Positions 20,756 through 28,800 of a DNA stretch of 64,000 nucleotides are shown piece by piece; the stretch's first letter is position 1, and the number at the start of each line of letters is the position of its first letter. This stretch comes from Kribbella antiqua. Lineage in GTDB: Bacteria; Actinomycetota; Actinomycetes; Propionibacteriales; Kribbellaceae. The DNA lies in assembly GCF_004345665.1 (NCBI RefSeq), contig NZ_SLWR01000005.1, positions 1 to 64,000 of the forward strand, given 5' to 3'. Below the pieces are notes generated by a model that saw only the letters and a program-made list of their open reading frames with translations, did not search any database and was not told where the DNA came from. Both the position numbers and the translations under genes were made by a program.

Positions 20756-21214
20756 GTGAAGTCGCCCTCCGCCCGGCGGCCGGTCTTTCTCGATGCGACC
20801 GGGCGCCGTCATCGCACCATCCGCCGCGCCGGCGCGGTCCTCGCCGTACCGGCTGTGGGCTACCTGTTACTGATGGCGAGCAGCCTGCTGGGCGGGCCGA
20901 GCCTGGACACGCCGCTGATCCCGGTGCCCGAGGCAGTCAAGCCGGCGCACAAACCCGTCAAGTCCCCCGGTCCTGCCGCCGTCGAGTCGGTGCGGCCGAG
21001 TGAGAAGCCTGCGACGCCGACGACTGAGCCGACCAGCACACCGACTCAGGCCATCACGCCGGCCGCGGCCACTGTGACTCCGACCGTCGTACCCACTCCG
21101 ACTCCGACGCCATCGACCCCGGCCACCACTACGACGCCGGGTAGGTCGCACAGCACCAGCAGCAACAAGCCGACCGCGCCTCCGGGCCGGACGAAGTCGC
21201 CGTCCAAGCCGTGA
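20756..21214 (+). CDS. Membrane-anchored Pro/Thr-rich protein
   Basis: 152 residues from a GTG start. Residues 1-24 are basic, about 25-47 form one hydrophobic helix (AGAVLAVPAVGYLLLMASSLL), and the rest is a disordered Pro/Thr/Ser-rich tail with PTPTPTPSTP-like runs, expected outside the membrane. There is no enzyme domain. Its last codons overlap the start of the deacetylase/glycosyltransferase gene as GTGA, so it is probably made with it and may be a wall-spanning partner of that polysaccharide synthase. The family is not recognised. Confidence 0.75.
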   Translation: MKSPSARRPVFLDATGRRHRTIRRAGAVLAVPAVGYLLLMASSLLGGPSLDTPLIPVPEAVKPAHKPVKSPGPAAVESVRPSEKPATPTTEPTSTPTQAITPAAATVTPTVVPTPTPTPSTPATTTTPGRSHSTSSNKPTAPPGRTKSPSKP

Positions 21215-23343
21215 GTCGTCCGGTCGCACGACGCGCCAAACAGGTGCCGCTACGGACCCACTGGGTGGTCCTGACGATGCTGCTCGTCTGCCTGTCGAGC
21301 ATGCTGCTCCTGAACGGCTACACGCACCACATGTACGGCGCGGAGGCCGACGGCGCGGTCAAGCCCGTTGGCCCGACCAAGGATGTCCCGAAGGCGATCG
21401 CCAACGGCGGTCCGGTGATCGACGCCGTACCAGGGCAGCCGCGCTCGGTGTCGCCCAAGGCTCGCACCATCGCACTCACCTTCGACGACGGACCGGATCC
21501 GGTCTGGACGCCCAAGGTGCTCGACGTCCTGAAAGCCCAGAAAATCAAGGCGACCTTCTTCGTCGTCGGCACCGAGGTCGCCGCCCACCCGGAGCTGGCC
21601 CGGCGCATAGTTGCCGAAGGCCACCAAATCGCGTTGCACACCTTCACGCACGCGAACCTGTCCACCGTTCCGGGCTGGCGCCGGTCGCTCGAACTGCGGC
21701 AGAGCCAGCTGATCCTGGCCGGTGCGACAGGAGTCAGTACGCCGCTGCTCCGGCCGCCGTACTCGTCCGAAGCCGACGCGTTGACCGACGCCGACTGGAC
21801 CTCGATCGAGGACACCCGCAAGGCCGGCTACCTGACCGTGCTGAGCACCCAGGACAGCGACGACTGGCGCCGCCCCGGCACCGCGCGGGTGATCGCCAAC
21901 TCGACGCCGCGCGGCACTCGCGGGCAGATCCTGCTGATGCACGACGCCGGCGGCGACCGCAGTGAAACCGTCGCCGCACTGGCCAAACTGATCCCCACCC
22001 TGAAGGCCCGCGGCTTCAAGTTCGCCACCGTGAGCGACGCCGTCGGGCTCCCGCAGCCCACCCGCCACGCCAGCCTGCTGGAACGCGGACGCGGGCTCGC
22101 CGCGATCTGGGCGATCCGAGTGAGTGACGACGTGCTGAAACTGCTCACCTGGCTCCTGTACGCCGCCGGCGCGCTCAGCGTGCTGCGAGCCATCACGACC
22201 GTCATCGCGGCCCGGCGTCACGCGCGGCAGCGCGACTGGACCTGGGGTCCGCCGGTGACCGATCCGGTCAGCGTGATCGTGCCGGCGTACAACGAGAGCG
22301 CCGGGATCGAGGCCACGATCAGGTCGCTGGCCCGGTCGGATCACCCGATCGAGGTGATCGTGGTCGACGACGGCTCCACCGACGGTACGGCGGACATCGT
22401 GGAGGCGATGGGCATTCCCGGCGTCCGGGTGATCCGGCAGCGCAACGCCGGCAAGCCGGTCGCGCTCAACACCGGGCTCCAGGCGGCTCACTTCGACCTG
22501 ATCGTGATGGTCGACGGTGACACGGTGTTCGAACGGGACGCTGTACGCCGGATCGTCCAGCCGTTCGCCGATCCCTCCGTCGGCGCGGTGTCGGGCAACG
22601 CGAAGGTCGGCAACCGCAAGGGCCTGCTGGGTCGCTGGCAGCACATCGAGTACGTGGTCGGCTTCAACCTGGACCGGAGGCTGTTCGACCTGGCCGAGTG
22701 CATGCCGACCGTCCCCGGTGCCATCGGCGGATTCCGTCGTACGGCGCTCGAGCGCATCGGCGGGCTCAGTGACGTGACGCTTGCCGAGGACACCGACCTC
22801 ACCATGGCGCTGTGCCGGGACGGCTGGCGGGTGGTCTACGAGGAGCGTGCGATCGCGTGGACCGAGGCGCCGGCGTCGCTGGGCGCGTTGTGGCGGCAGC
22901 GGTACCGCTGGTGCTACGGCACCCTCCAGGCGATGTGGAAGCACCGCGGTGCGTGGGTCCAGCGCGGCCAGGCCGGCAAGCTCGGCCGGCGCGGTCTGAC
23001 CTACCTCCTGCTGTTCCAGGTCTTGCTGCCGCTACTGGCGCCGGTCGTGGATGTCTTCGCCATCTACGGCCTGATCTTCCTCGACCCGCTCCGGGTAGGC
23101 CTGGTCTGGCTCGGCTTCCTGGCCCTCCAGTTCGGCATGGGCCGCTACGCGTTCCACCTGGACGGTGAACGCGCCGGACCGCTGTGGACGCTCCCGCTGC
23201 AGCAGTTCGTCTACCGGCAGCTGATGTACCTCGTTGTCATCCAATCCGTCTTCACCGCCCTGGCCGGCTCCCGCCTGCGCTGGCAAAGGATGGAACGCTA
23301 CGGAAGTCTCGGCTCCCCCGCGCGCACTGAAGGTTTTCCCTAG
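21211..23343 (+). CDS. Polysaccharide deacetylase / GT2 synthase fusion
   Basis: 710 residues combining two enzymes of exopolysaccharide synthesis. After an N-terminal membrane helix (about 15-35), a NodB deacetylase domain (about 85-285) shows TFDDGPD and HTFTHANLS, the usual metal ligands. A second membrane helix (about 305-330) leads to a GT2 domain with SVIVPAYNE, VDGD, EDTD and QRYRW, the signature of processive synthases such as PgaC, NodC and hyaluronan synthase; C-terminal membrane helices follow. By family, it likely polymerises GlcNAc-type sugar at the membrane while the outer domain de-N-acetylates it. The GTG start overlaps the upstream stop. Confidence 0.92.
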   Translation: MSRPVARRAKQVPLRTHWVVLTMLLVCLSSMLLLNGYTHHMYGAEADGAVKPVGPTKDVPKAIANGGPVIDAVPGQPRSVSPKARTIALTFDDGPDPVWTPKVLDVLKAQKIKATFFVVGTEVAAHPELARRIVAEGHQIALHTFTHANLSTVPGWRRSLELRQSQLILAGATGVSTPLLRPPYSSEADALTDADWTSIEDTRKAGYLTVLSTQDSDDWRRPGTARVIANSTPRGTRGQILLMHDAGGDRSETVAALAKLIPTLKARGFKFATVSDAVGLPQPTRHASLLERGRGLAAIWAIRVSDDVLKLLTWLLYAAGALSVLRAITTVIAARRHARQRDWTWGPPVTDPVSVIVPAYNESAGIEATIRSLARSDHPIEVIVVDDGSTDGTADIVEAMGIPGVRVIRQRNAGKPVALNTGLQAAHFDLIVMVDGDTVFERDAVRRIVQPFADPSVGAVSGNAKVGNRKGLLGRWQHIEYVVGFNLDRRLFDLAECMPTVPGAIGGFRRTALERIGGLSDVTLAEDTDLTMALCRDGWRVVYEERAIAWTEAPASLGALWRQRYRWCYGTLQAMWKHRGAWVQRGQAGKLGRRGLTYLLLFQVLLPLLAPVVDVFAIYGLIFLDPLRVGLVWLGFLALQFGMGRYAFHLDGERAGPLWTLPLQQFVYRQLMYLVVIQSVFTALAGSRLRWQRMERYGSLGSPARTEGFP

Positions 23344-23449
23344 ATCGCGGGGATTTCGGCACTCATCGCTTCCGGATCGGCGGTCCGGCCACGCAAGATC
23401 TCCGGCAACCGGCCGCCCGCCCAGCGGCCCCGTCCGGAGGAGCGCTTTC

Positions 23450-24394
23450 ATGCGATCTTTCATTACCCGTCCTCGCGCGCTAGCGGTCCTGTTGGCCGGT
23501 ACGGCGCTCACCTTCAGCCCACTGGGTGGTCAGGCCACCGCCAAACTCCCGGTGGACAAGCTGCCGTCAGCCGACTGCTTCGTGCCACCGGCCGGTTCCG
23601 CGGCCAAGGGTGGCCGTGGCGCCGACACCCGCGAGATCTCGGTCGCCGAGCAGAAGGCGATCGAGGCCCGTACCGCTCAGCGCTTGAAGGAGCGGTCCGC
23701 CCGCGGCATCGCCGTACCGAAGGGTGCGCTGGCTGCCGCGAGCATCCCCGTCTACGTCCACGTGATGCGGGACGCGGCCGGCAACGGTGACGTCACCGAC
23801 GCCCAGATCACGAACCAGATCGCCGTACTGAACAAGACGTACGGCGGTCAGGAGTCGTCGCAGGCGGCGAACACCGGCTTCACCTTCTCGCTGGCCGGTG
23901 TCGACCGCTTCAACAACAGCAACTGGCACAAGGACAAGCAGAGCAGCACGTACCGCAAGCAGACCCGCAAGGGCGGTGCGAACGCGCTGAACATCTGGCT
24001 GGTCGACTTCGCCTACCTCGGGATCGCGACGTTCCCGTGGGACTACGACCGCAACCCCGGCATCGACGGCATCCGGGTGCACTTCGACTCGCTGCCGGGC
24101 GGCTCGATCGCCAACTACAACCTCGGTGAGACCGCGACCCACGAGGCCGGCCACTGGCTGGGGCTGTACCACACCTTCCAGGGCGGTTGTACGTCGACGA
24201 ACGACGAGGTCTCCGACACCCCGGCGCAGAGCAGCTCGACCAACGGCTGCCCCGAAGGCCGCGACTCCTGCTCGCTGCCAGGTCTTGACCCGATCCACAA
24301 CTACATGGACTACTCGTACGACACCTGCTACAACCAGTTCACTCCGGGCCAGAGCACCCGGATGAGCAACATGTGGACGGCCTACCGGGCCTAG
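23450..24394 (+). CDS. Secreted zinc metalloprotease, M43 (pappalysin) type
   Basis: 314 residues from an ATG with GGAGGA 8 nt upstream. A signal peptide (MRSFITRPRALAVLLAGTALTF) is followed by a propeptide-like segment and a metzincin domain. The zinc site is HEAGHWLGLYH and the Met-turn is NYMDYS. Cysteine pairs around GGCTSTND, NGCPEGRDSC and DTCYNQF fit the disulfide pattern of cytophagalysin/pappalysin-like enzymes. It should be secreted and active outside the cell. It is followed by a very strong terminator, so transcription probably ends here. Confidence 0.93.
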   Translation: MRSFITRPRALAVLLAGTALTFSPLGGQATAKLPVDKLPSADCFVPPAGSAAKGGRGADTREISVAEQKAIEARTAQRLKERSARGIAVPKGALAAASIPVYVHVMRDAAGNGDVTDAQITNQIAVLNKTYGGQESSQAANTGFTFSLAGVDRFNNSNWHKDKQSSTYRKQTRKGGANALNIWLVDFAYLGIATFPWDYDRNPGIDGIRVHFDSLPGGSIANYNLGETATHEAGHWLGLYHTFQGGCTSTNDEVSDTPAQSSSTNGCPEGRDSCSLPGLDPIHNYMDYSYDTCYNQFTPGQSTRMSNMWTAYRA

Positions 24395-24397
24395 CCT

Positions 24398-24448
24398 GTG
24401 AGACGTGGTCACCCCGGCATGCGTGGCCGGGGTGACCACTTGTCTCAC
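24398..24448 (+). terminator. Very strong hairpin terminator
   Basis: A perfect 14-bp stem (GTGGTCACCCCGGC at 24405-24418 with GCCGGGGTGACCAC at 24426-24439) is extended by GTGAGAC/GTCTCAC arms across a 2-nt bulge, giving 21 paired positions just after the metalloprotease stop. Confidence 0.85.
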
Positions 24449-24470
24449 CGGGGGCGCGTAGGCTGCGAGG

Positions 24471-24695
24471 ATGGCGAGCGTTGTGTTGCGGGTGCGGCTC
24501 ATGAACGGTGACCATCTGGACGTCACGTACGAGGATCCTGCCGCAGTCGATGACGACGACGTCATCGAGCACGCTGTCGCGGCGCTTACCGACGACGCCG
24601 GAGTGCTTCGGTGCAGACACGGCAACCGGCTCCTGGTGCTGTACGCGCGCGGCGTCGCCGCCGTGGAGATCGCACCACGCGGCGCGGTTCTGTAA
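24471..24695 (+). CDS. Small hypothetical protein (74 aa)
   Basis: The ATG at 24471 follows a GCGAGG sequence directly, a weak ribosome site. The product begins MASVVLRVRLMNGDHLDV and has alternating hydrophobic residues like a small beta-rich domain, an acidic middle and a single Cys (LRCRHGNRLLVLY). No membrane segment or signal. It sits between two clear terminators and is probably a single-gene transcript. I do not recognise the family. Confidence 0.6.
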   Translation: MASVVLRVRLMNGDHLDVTYEDPAAVDDDDVIEHAVAALTDDAGVLRCRHGNRLLVLYARGVAAVEIAPRGAVL

Positions 24696-24700
24696 CGCAT

Positions 24701-24736
24701 CGGATGCCCTGGCGGTTCGATTCGCCAGGGCATCCG
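24701..24736. terminator. Bidirectional terminator
   Basis: CGGATGCCCTGGCG and CGCCAGGGCATCCG form a perfect 14-bp stem with an 8-nt loop, exactly between two convergent genes ending at 24695 and 24743. Confidence 0.85.
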
Positions 24737-24742
24737 CAGGCG

Positions 24743-25393
24743 TCAGCGTTTCGGGTAGGCCGCGTCGACTTCTACCTCGACCAGCCAGCCGTTGACCGGC
24801 AGGTTCTCGATCTCGAGGGCGAAGCGGGAGGGTCGGGCCTTGTTCACCACGAACGGTTTGGCGGGTGGCGCCGTACCGAGGGGGACGGGGACGTACTCGC
24901 CGGTGGTGAGGTCGGTGTTGGCGAAGTACTGGCGGTAGGCGCGATTCCAGCCGGCGAAGTCGGCGGTAGCCGCGCCGGCGGGGTTCTGCAGGAAGACGCG
25001 CATCGTGTAGACATCGGCGTACGAGAGACCGGCCGCCTGCAGGTTCTCACCGATCCGGCGCAGGACGTTGATGCCCTGGGCCTCTGTGATCGTGACACCC
25101 GCGGGCAGCGTGCCGCCCGGGAAGACGACAGTGTCGATGTACGACGCCTCGGACCCGGCCGGAGCACCCGTGTTGAGCGCGGACGGTCCGATCCCGCTGG
25201 TCTTGTAGACGGGAGTGTTGGCCCCGATGCCGACTCCGCTGGCGATCATCGGGTTGGACTGTCCGGCAGGCAGCGCCGGTACGACGGTGCCGGGGCTCGG
25301 CGGTTTCGGTTTGTCCCACCAGCCTGCGGCGGTTCCGGTCCCCGCGGCGAAGGCGACGACGACTGCGGCAACTCCTGTGATTACACGCTTCAT
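24743..25393 (-). CDS. Secreted RidA-family protein
   Basis: 216 residues with an N-terminal signal peptide (MKRVITGVAAVVVAFAAGTGTAAG). The rest matches the RidA/YjgF/Rid fold: YIDTVVFPGGTLPAG, EAQGINVLRRIGENLQAAGLSY with VYTMRVFLQNP in the position of the RidA core, and a C-terminal FALEIENLPVNGWLVEVEVDA. RidA enzymes hydrolyse reactive imines and enamines to carbonyl compounds and ammonia. An exported version is unusual. It overlaps the stop of the Tat-exported amine oxidase by ATGA, so it probably handles the imine that enzyme releases. Confidence 0.85.
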   Translation of the reverse strand: MKRVITGVAAVVVAFAAGTGTAAGWWDKPKPPSPGTVVPALPAGQSNPMIASGVGIGANTPVYKTSGIGPSALNTGAPAGSEASYIDTVVFPGGTLPAGVTITEAQGINVLRRIGENLQAAGLSYADVYTMRVFLQNPAGAATADFAGWNRAYRQYFANTDLTTGEYVPVPLGTAPPAKPFVVNKARPSRFALEIENLPVNGWLVEVEVDAAYPKR

Positions 25394-26970
25394 TTGCTCG
25401 CCACCCGACTGTGCAGGGCCGTCACCGTCGCCCGGGCGGACGTCATCGCACCGTGCTGCCAGGCGATGGCGTGGGACAGGTGGTCACCGGCGAAGTAGAT
25501 GTTGCCGGTGGCATCGAGCAGCTTGGCGTACACGCCGTCGGTCTGCGACGGCCAGCTGATCCAGGACGCCTCGGAGTACTTGGTTCCCAGCCAGTTCACC
25601 GAGAAGGTGGCCTCGATGTCCTTGCCGTACACGTCACCGTGGATCTTGGTGCCCTGGGCAACGGCTCGGTCGAGCCGGGCGGCCGGCGTCAGAGCGCCGT
25701 ACGTGTTGGCGTTCGCGCCGGTGTTGTAGTAGCTGATCACGGTGCCGCGTTTGCCGTGGAAGCCGTACGACGGGTACCACGTGTTCACGGTGTCGAGGTT
25801 GCTGTTGGTGATGCCGCCGTAGATGCGCAGGTCCTCCTCCCACCAGCGACGGCCGTACTCGATGCCGAGCTTGCCCGCGTTCGTCGGCCGCGCGTACTGA
25901 AGTGCGGTGATGATGTCGGCGGGCAGGTTGGACGGGATCTTCGCCGCGATGTGCGGTGGCAGTGAGCAGATCGCGAAATCGGCGGTGAGAACGCGAGGCC
26001 GCGCGCCGGTGGTGTAGGTGATCTCGACACCCGCGCTGGTGTTGCGCAGGCCGAGCACCTCGGCGCCGTACTGGATCTTCTCCCGGCCGATCGCCTGCTC
26101 GAACGCGTACGGGATCCGGTCCATGCCGCCGACCGGCTGGAACATCATCATCGCCTGGTCCCAGCCGAACTCGAACGAGAAGTAGTTGCCGACACCGCTG
26201 GCAAAGACATCGCTCAGGGCGTACGGCGCGGCCGTCGTACCGCCCTCGAGACCGGCGCCCGGCTCGACGTCGTAGCCGCGGCGGCCGTCGGTTCCGGTGT
26301 ACTTGAACCCGCTGGACTTGTCGCCGATCGAGCCGAAGCTGGTCAGGAAACCGATCAGTGCTTGCTTGTCGGTCGCGGTGAGGTAGCTGTCGAGGGCACC
26401 TTGATCGGTGGCCTTCGCGAGCAATTCGGAGACGTAGCCGTAGGTGTCCGCCTTCGCGGTGCGGTGCCGGATCGGCTTGTTGGACAGGGCCGTGCTGCCT
26501 TCGCGGTAGAGGTACGCGTCGGCGTTCTGGTTGACGAAGGGCTCGATCGCGACGCCGAGTTCGCGGCAGTAGTCCAGCGTCACGTGATGCTGCGGGATAC
26601 GGGCGGGACCGGCGTTCATGTACTGGCCCTTGGAGAACGTCGCTCGCTGAGTGTTGCCGGCCAGGTCGGTCTCCTCGGTGCCGCCGCGGACCGTCCAGTT
26701 CCGGCCGCCGGGGCGCTTGCGGGCCTCCAGCAGAGTGACCTTGTAGCCGGCCTTCAGTAGCTCGTACGCCGAGGTGAGACCGGCGATGCCGGCGCCGAGG
26801 ATGACGACGTGTTTGGTGCCCCGGCCGGCCAACTCGACCCGCGACGGAGCGGCGTACGCGGGGGTTTCGGCGGCGCTGGTGAGGCCGAGCGCCGACATCG
26901 TGGAGTACATGACACCGGCTCCACCGGTGATACCGACCTGTCGCAGGAACTGACGTCTGGTTTGCGCCAT
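25390..26970 (-). CDS. Tat-exported flavin amine oxidase (L-amino acid oxidase-like)
   Basis: 526 residues. The N-terminus MAQTRRQFLRQVG is a twin-arginine signal. A dinucleotide-binding motif VVILGAGIAGLTSAYELLKAGY (about residues 54-75) is followed by LEARKRPGGRNW, the FAD contact of monoamine and L-amino acid oxidases. The C-terminal GNIYFAGDHLSHAIAWQHGAM is the second FAD-binding motif. It should oxidise an amine or amino acid to an imine with release of H2O2 outside the membrane. The ATG follows a GAGGAGAAGGC site. The 16-mer shared with the RTX promoter region is 26 nt upstream. Confidence 0.93.
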   Translation of the reverse strand: MAQTRRQFLRQVGITGGAGVMYSTMSALGLTSAAETPAYAAPSRVELAGRGTKHVVILGAGIAGLTSAYELLKAGYKVTLLEARKRPGGRNWTVRGGTEETDLAGNTQRATFSKGQYMNAGPARIPQHHVTLDYCRELGVAIEPFVNQNADAYLYREGSTALSNKPIRHRTAKADTYGYVSELLAKATDQGALDSYLTATDKQALIGFLTSFGSIGDKSSGFKYTGTDGRRGYDVEPGAGLEGGTTAAPYALSDVFASGVGNYFSFEFGWDQAMMMFQPVGGMDRIPYAFEQAIGREKIQYGAEVLGLRNTSAGVEITYTTGARPRVLTADFAICSLPPHIAAKIPSNLPADIITALQYARPTNAGKLGIEYGRRWWEEDLRIYGGITNSNLDTVNTWYPSYGFHGKRGTVISYYNTGANANTYGALTPAARLDRAVAQGTKIHGDVYGKDIEATFSVNWLGTKYSEASWISWPSQTDGVYAKLLDATGNIYFAGDHLSHAIAWQHGAMTSARATVTALHSRVASK

Positions 26971-26996
26971 GCCTTCTCCTCACTGGGCAACGGTTT

Positions 26997-27012
26997 GCTG
27001 ACCAGAAAGGTA
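26997..27012 (-). promoter_or_regulatory. 16-mer motif shared with the RTX gene promoter region
   Basis: GCTGACCAGAAAGGTA occurs here, 26 nt before the amine oxidase start, and again at 20536-20551, 67 nt before the RTX gene, in the same orientation relative to each gene. On the coding strand it reads TACCTTTCTGGTCAGC, where TACCTT could be a -10 box. Confidence 0.4.
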
Positions 27013-27083
27013 AGGAGGTGATGTTTTGACGGCGTGTCAGTACCGTGACGACCTGACGCTCATACTGCCAGGTACGTTACGGC

Positions 27084-27869
27084 TTAACGACCCTGACGCA
27101 ACTGAGTCGTCAGAGCCTTGACGACAGGAGCGACTTCGGCGTAGACGCCTGGGTAGCCTGGTTCGGCGCAGCCTTTGCCCCAGGAGACGATGCCCAGCAG
27201 GCGGCCGTTGAGGACCAGTGGGCCGCCGGAGTCGCCTTGGCAGGAGTCGCCGGTGCCGTCGAGGTACCCGGCGCACACGTTGGCTGCTGCGGTGTAGCCG
27301 TTGCCGACGTACTCCTTGTTGGCAAGGCACGCCTGGTCACCCAGGTCCGGCACGGCCAGCTTCTGCAGCGTGTCGTCCGGCCCGGTGTCGTCCGTGTCGC
27401 CCCAGCCATAGACAGTCGGTACGACGCCACGCCGGTCCGCCTTCGGGCTCGTCTCCAGCTTGATCACCGGGACTCCGGTGAACGGCCGAGCCAGCGTGAG
27501 GATGGCGAAGTCGTTGTGGTTGTCCCGGGTGTTGTAGCCGGGGTGGATCCACACCTTGCTGATCCTGGAGACCCGGCCGGTGCTGTCGTCGGTGAGGTCC
27601 GCGCGGCCCTGGATCGCCGTGTACGTCGACAGCGGCTTGACCATGCAGTGCGCGGCGGTGAGCAACTTGTTCGGCCGGACCAGGACCGCGCCGCACCAGC
27701 GACCTGTGTAGCGCGAGGAAGTCGAGTTCGTCAGGGATACCGCCCACGGAGCTTCGCTGACACTCCCCAGCGTGCCTCCGACGATGAGTCGCTTCCCCGT
27801 CGATGCCGATACGGCTCCCGCCGAGACGAGGAGAAGTGCGGCGGCAAGCACAGCGGCGCGTTTCAACAT
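27084..27869 (-). CDS. Secreted trypsin-like serine protease (S1)
   Basis: 261 residues with a signal peptide (MLKRAAVLAAALLLVSAGAVSA) and a mature start near LIVGGTLGS. The catalytic triad is visible as LLTAAHC (His), NDFAILTLARP (Asp) and GDSCQGDSGGPLV (Ser). The Asp six residues before the active Ser (DSCQGDSGG) predicts trypsin-like Arg/Lys specificity. Cys residues around WCG/AHC, ACL, VCAG and DSC/GC fit the usual disulfides. It is expected to be secreted, possibly made as a zymogen with a very short propeptide. It lies 31 nt after the EamA gene on the same strand. Confidence 0.95.
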   Translation of the reverse strand: MLKRAAVLAAALLLVSAGAVSASTGKRLIVGGTLGSVSEAPWAVSLTNSTSSRYTGRWCGAVLVRPNKLLTAAHCMVKPLSTYTAIQGRADLTDDSTGRVSRISKVWIHPGYNTRDNHNDFAILTLARPFTGVPVIKLETSPKADRRGVVPTVYGWGDTDDTGPDDTLQKLAVPDLGDQACLANKEYVGNGYTAAANVCAGYLDGTGDSCQGDSGGPLVLNGRLLGIVSWGKGCAEPGYPGVYAEVAPVVKALTTQLRQGR

Positions 27870-27900
27870 GCCGACGAACTTACTCCAAGTGATCTGTCAA

Positions 27901-28722
27901 TTACACGGAGATCAGTACGACGGTCAGCCCGGCGAGTCCCAGTCCGACCAGCAACCGACGCGTCACCGGCTCTCGCAACACCGTGATCCCGGCCAGCACG
28001 GGCACGACCGGATACAACGACGTGAGAACCACGGCGATCGACAGTGCCTGCTCCCGGCTAGCGAACCAGAACGACGCGATTGCCACCGTCCCCAGCGCAC
28101 CGGACAGCGCTGCGAGACCCAGCGTGCGGCTGTGCATGCGTAGCCGGCGCGCTGCCCACGGCGCCACAGTCATCGCTGCGCAGACCCGGTTGAACACCAG
28201 TGGCCAGAGCCCGGCCCCCGGGTCAGCCTGCGCCAAAGCCAAGTACTGCAAAGAGAACGCGGCACCCGACAGCAGCGCCCACCGCGTCCCAGCCGCACTC
28301 CCGCCCCGCGGCCCTGCCTTGCTGGTGATCAGCCACAGCGCCGGAACAGACAGTGCGAACCCCAGCCATGCAGCAAGCCCGATGTGATCACCGAGCAACG
28401 CCACTCCAATCAGCACTGGGATAGCCACCCCAGCCACATCACTCAGCGGTACGACGATGCTGAAGCGGCCGACACTCATCGCCTGGAACAGAAACGCAGC
28501 ACCCAGCCCAGTGCCCACTCCAGCCACCGCACCCCAGCCAAGCGATGCCCACGTCACGTCAGGTGCAGCCACGAACAGTGCGGCCACCAGTGTCAGCACC
28601 ACGCCGGTGAGCTGGCCGATGAACGCCACGGCCGCGCTGTGCAGTCGCCGCGCCGCCACGCCGGCAGCAATGTCGGACAACCCGAAAGCAACCGCGGACA
28701 ACAGCGCCAGCCCGATTCCCAA
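27901..28722 (-). CDS. EamA/DMT-family transporter
   Basis: 273 residues almost wholly made of ten hydrophobic helices in two EamA halves (MGIGLALLSAVAFGLSDI and WALLSGAAFSLQYLALAQA start the halves). Such drug/metabolite transporters usually export amino acids or other small metabolites; the substrate is unknown. The start is TTG at 28722, supported by GGAGGTG 4 nt upstream. It is divergent from the TreS-like gene and upstream of the protease gene. Confidence 0.88.
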   Translation of the reverse strand: MGIGLALLSAVAFGLSDIAAGVAARRLHSAAVAFIGQLTGVVLTLVAALFVAAPDVTWASLGWGAVAGVGTGLGAAFLFQAMSVGRFSIVVPLSDVAGVAIPVLIGVALLGDHIGLAAWLGFALSVPALWLITSKAGPRGGSAAGTRWALLSGAAFSLQYLALAQADPGAGLWPLVFNRVCAAMTVAPWAARRLRMHSRTLGLAALSGALGTVAIASFWFASREQALSIAVVLTSLYPVVPVLAGITVLREPVTRRLLVGLGLAGLTVVLISV

Positions 28723-28800
28723 CCGTCACCTCCGACTCGACGTTTCACCGCTGTACCCATTGCCGTGTATTCCAGTGCACCTCCGGGCACCGGGAGCGGC

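Noticed and set aside
28384-28800. N-terminal extension of the TreS-like enzyme
   Set aside because: Antisense to the EamA gene and low in complexity; the enzyme starts normally at 28801 after GGGAG.
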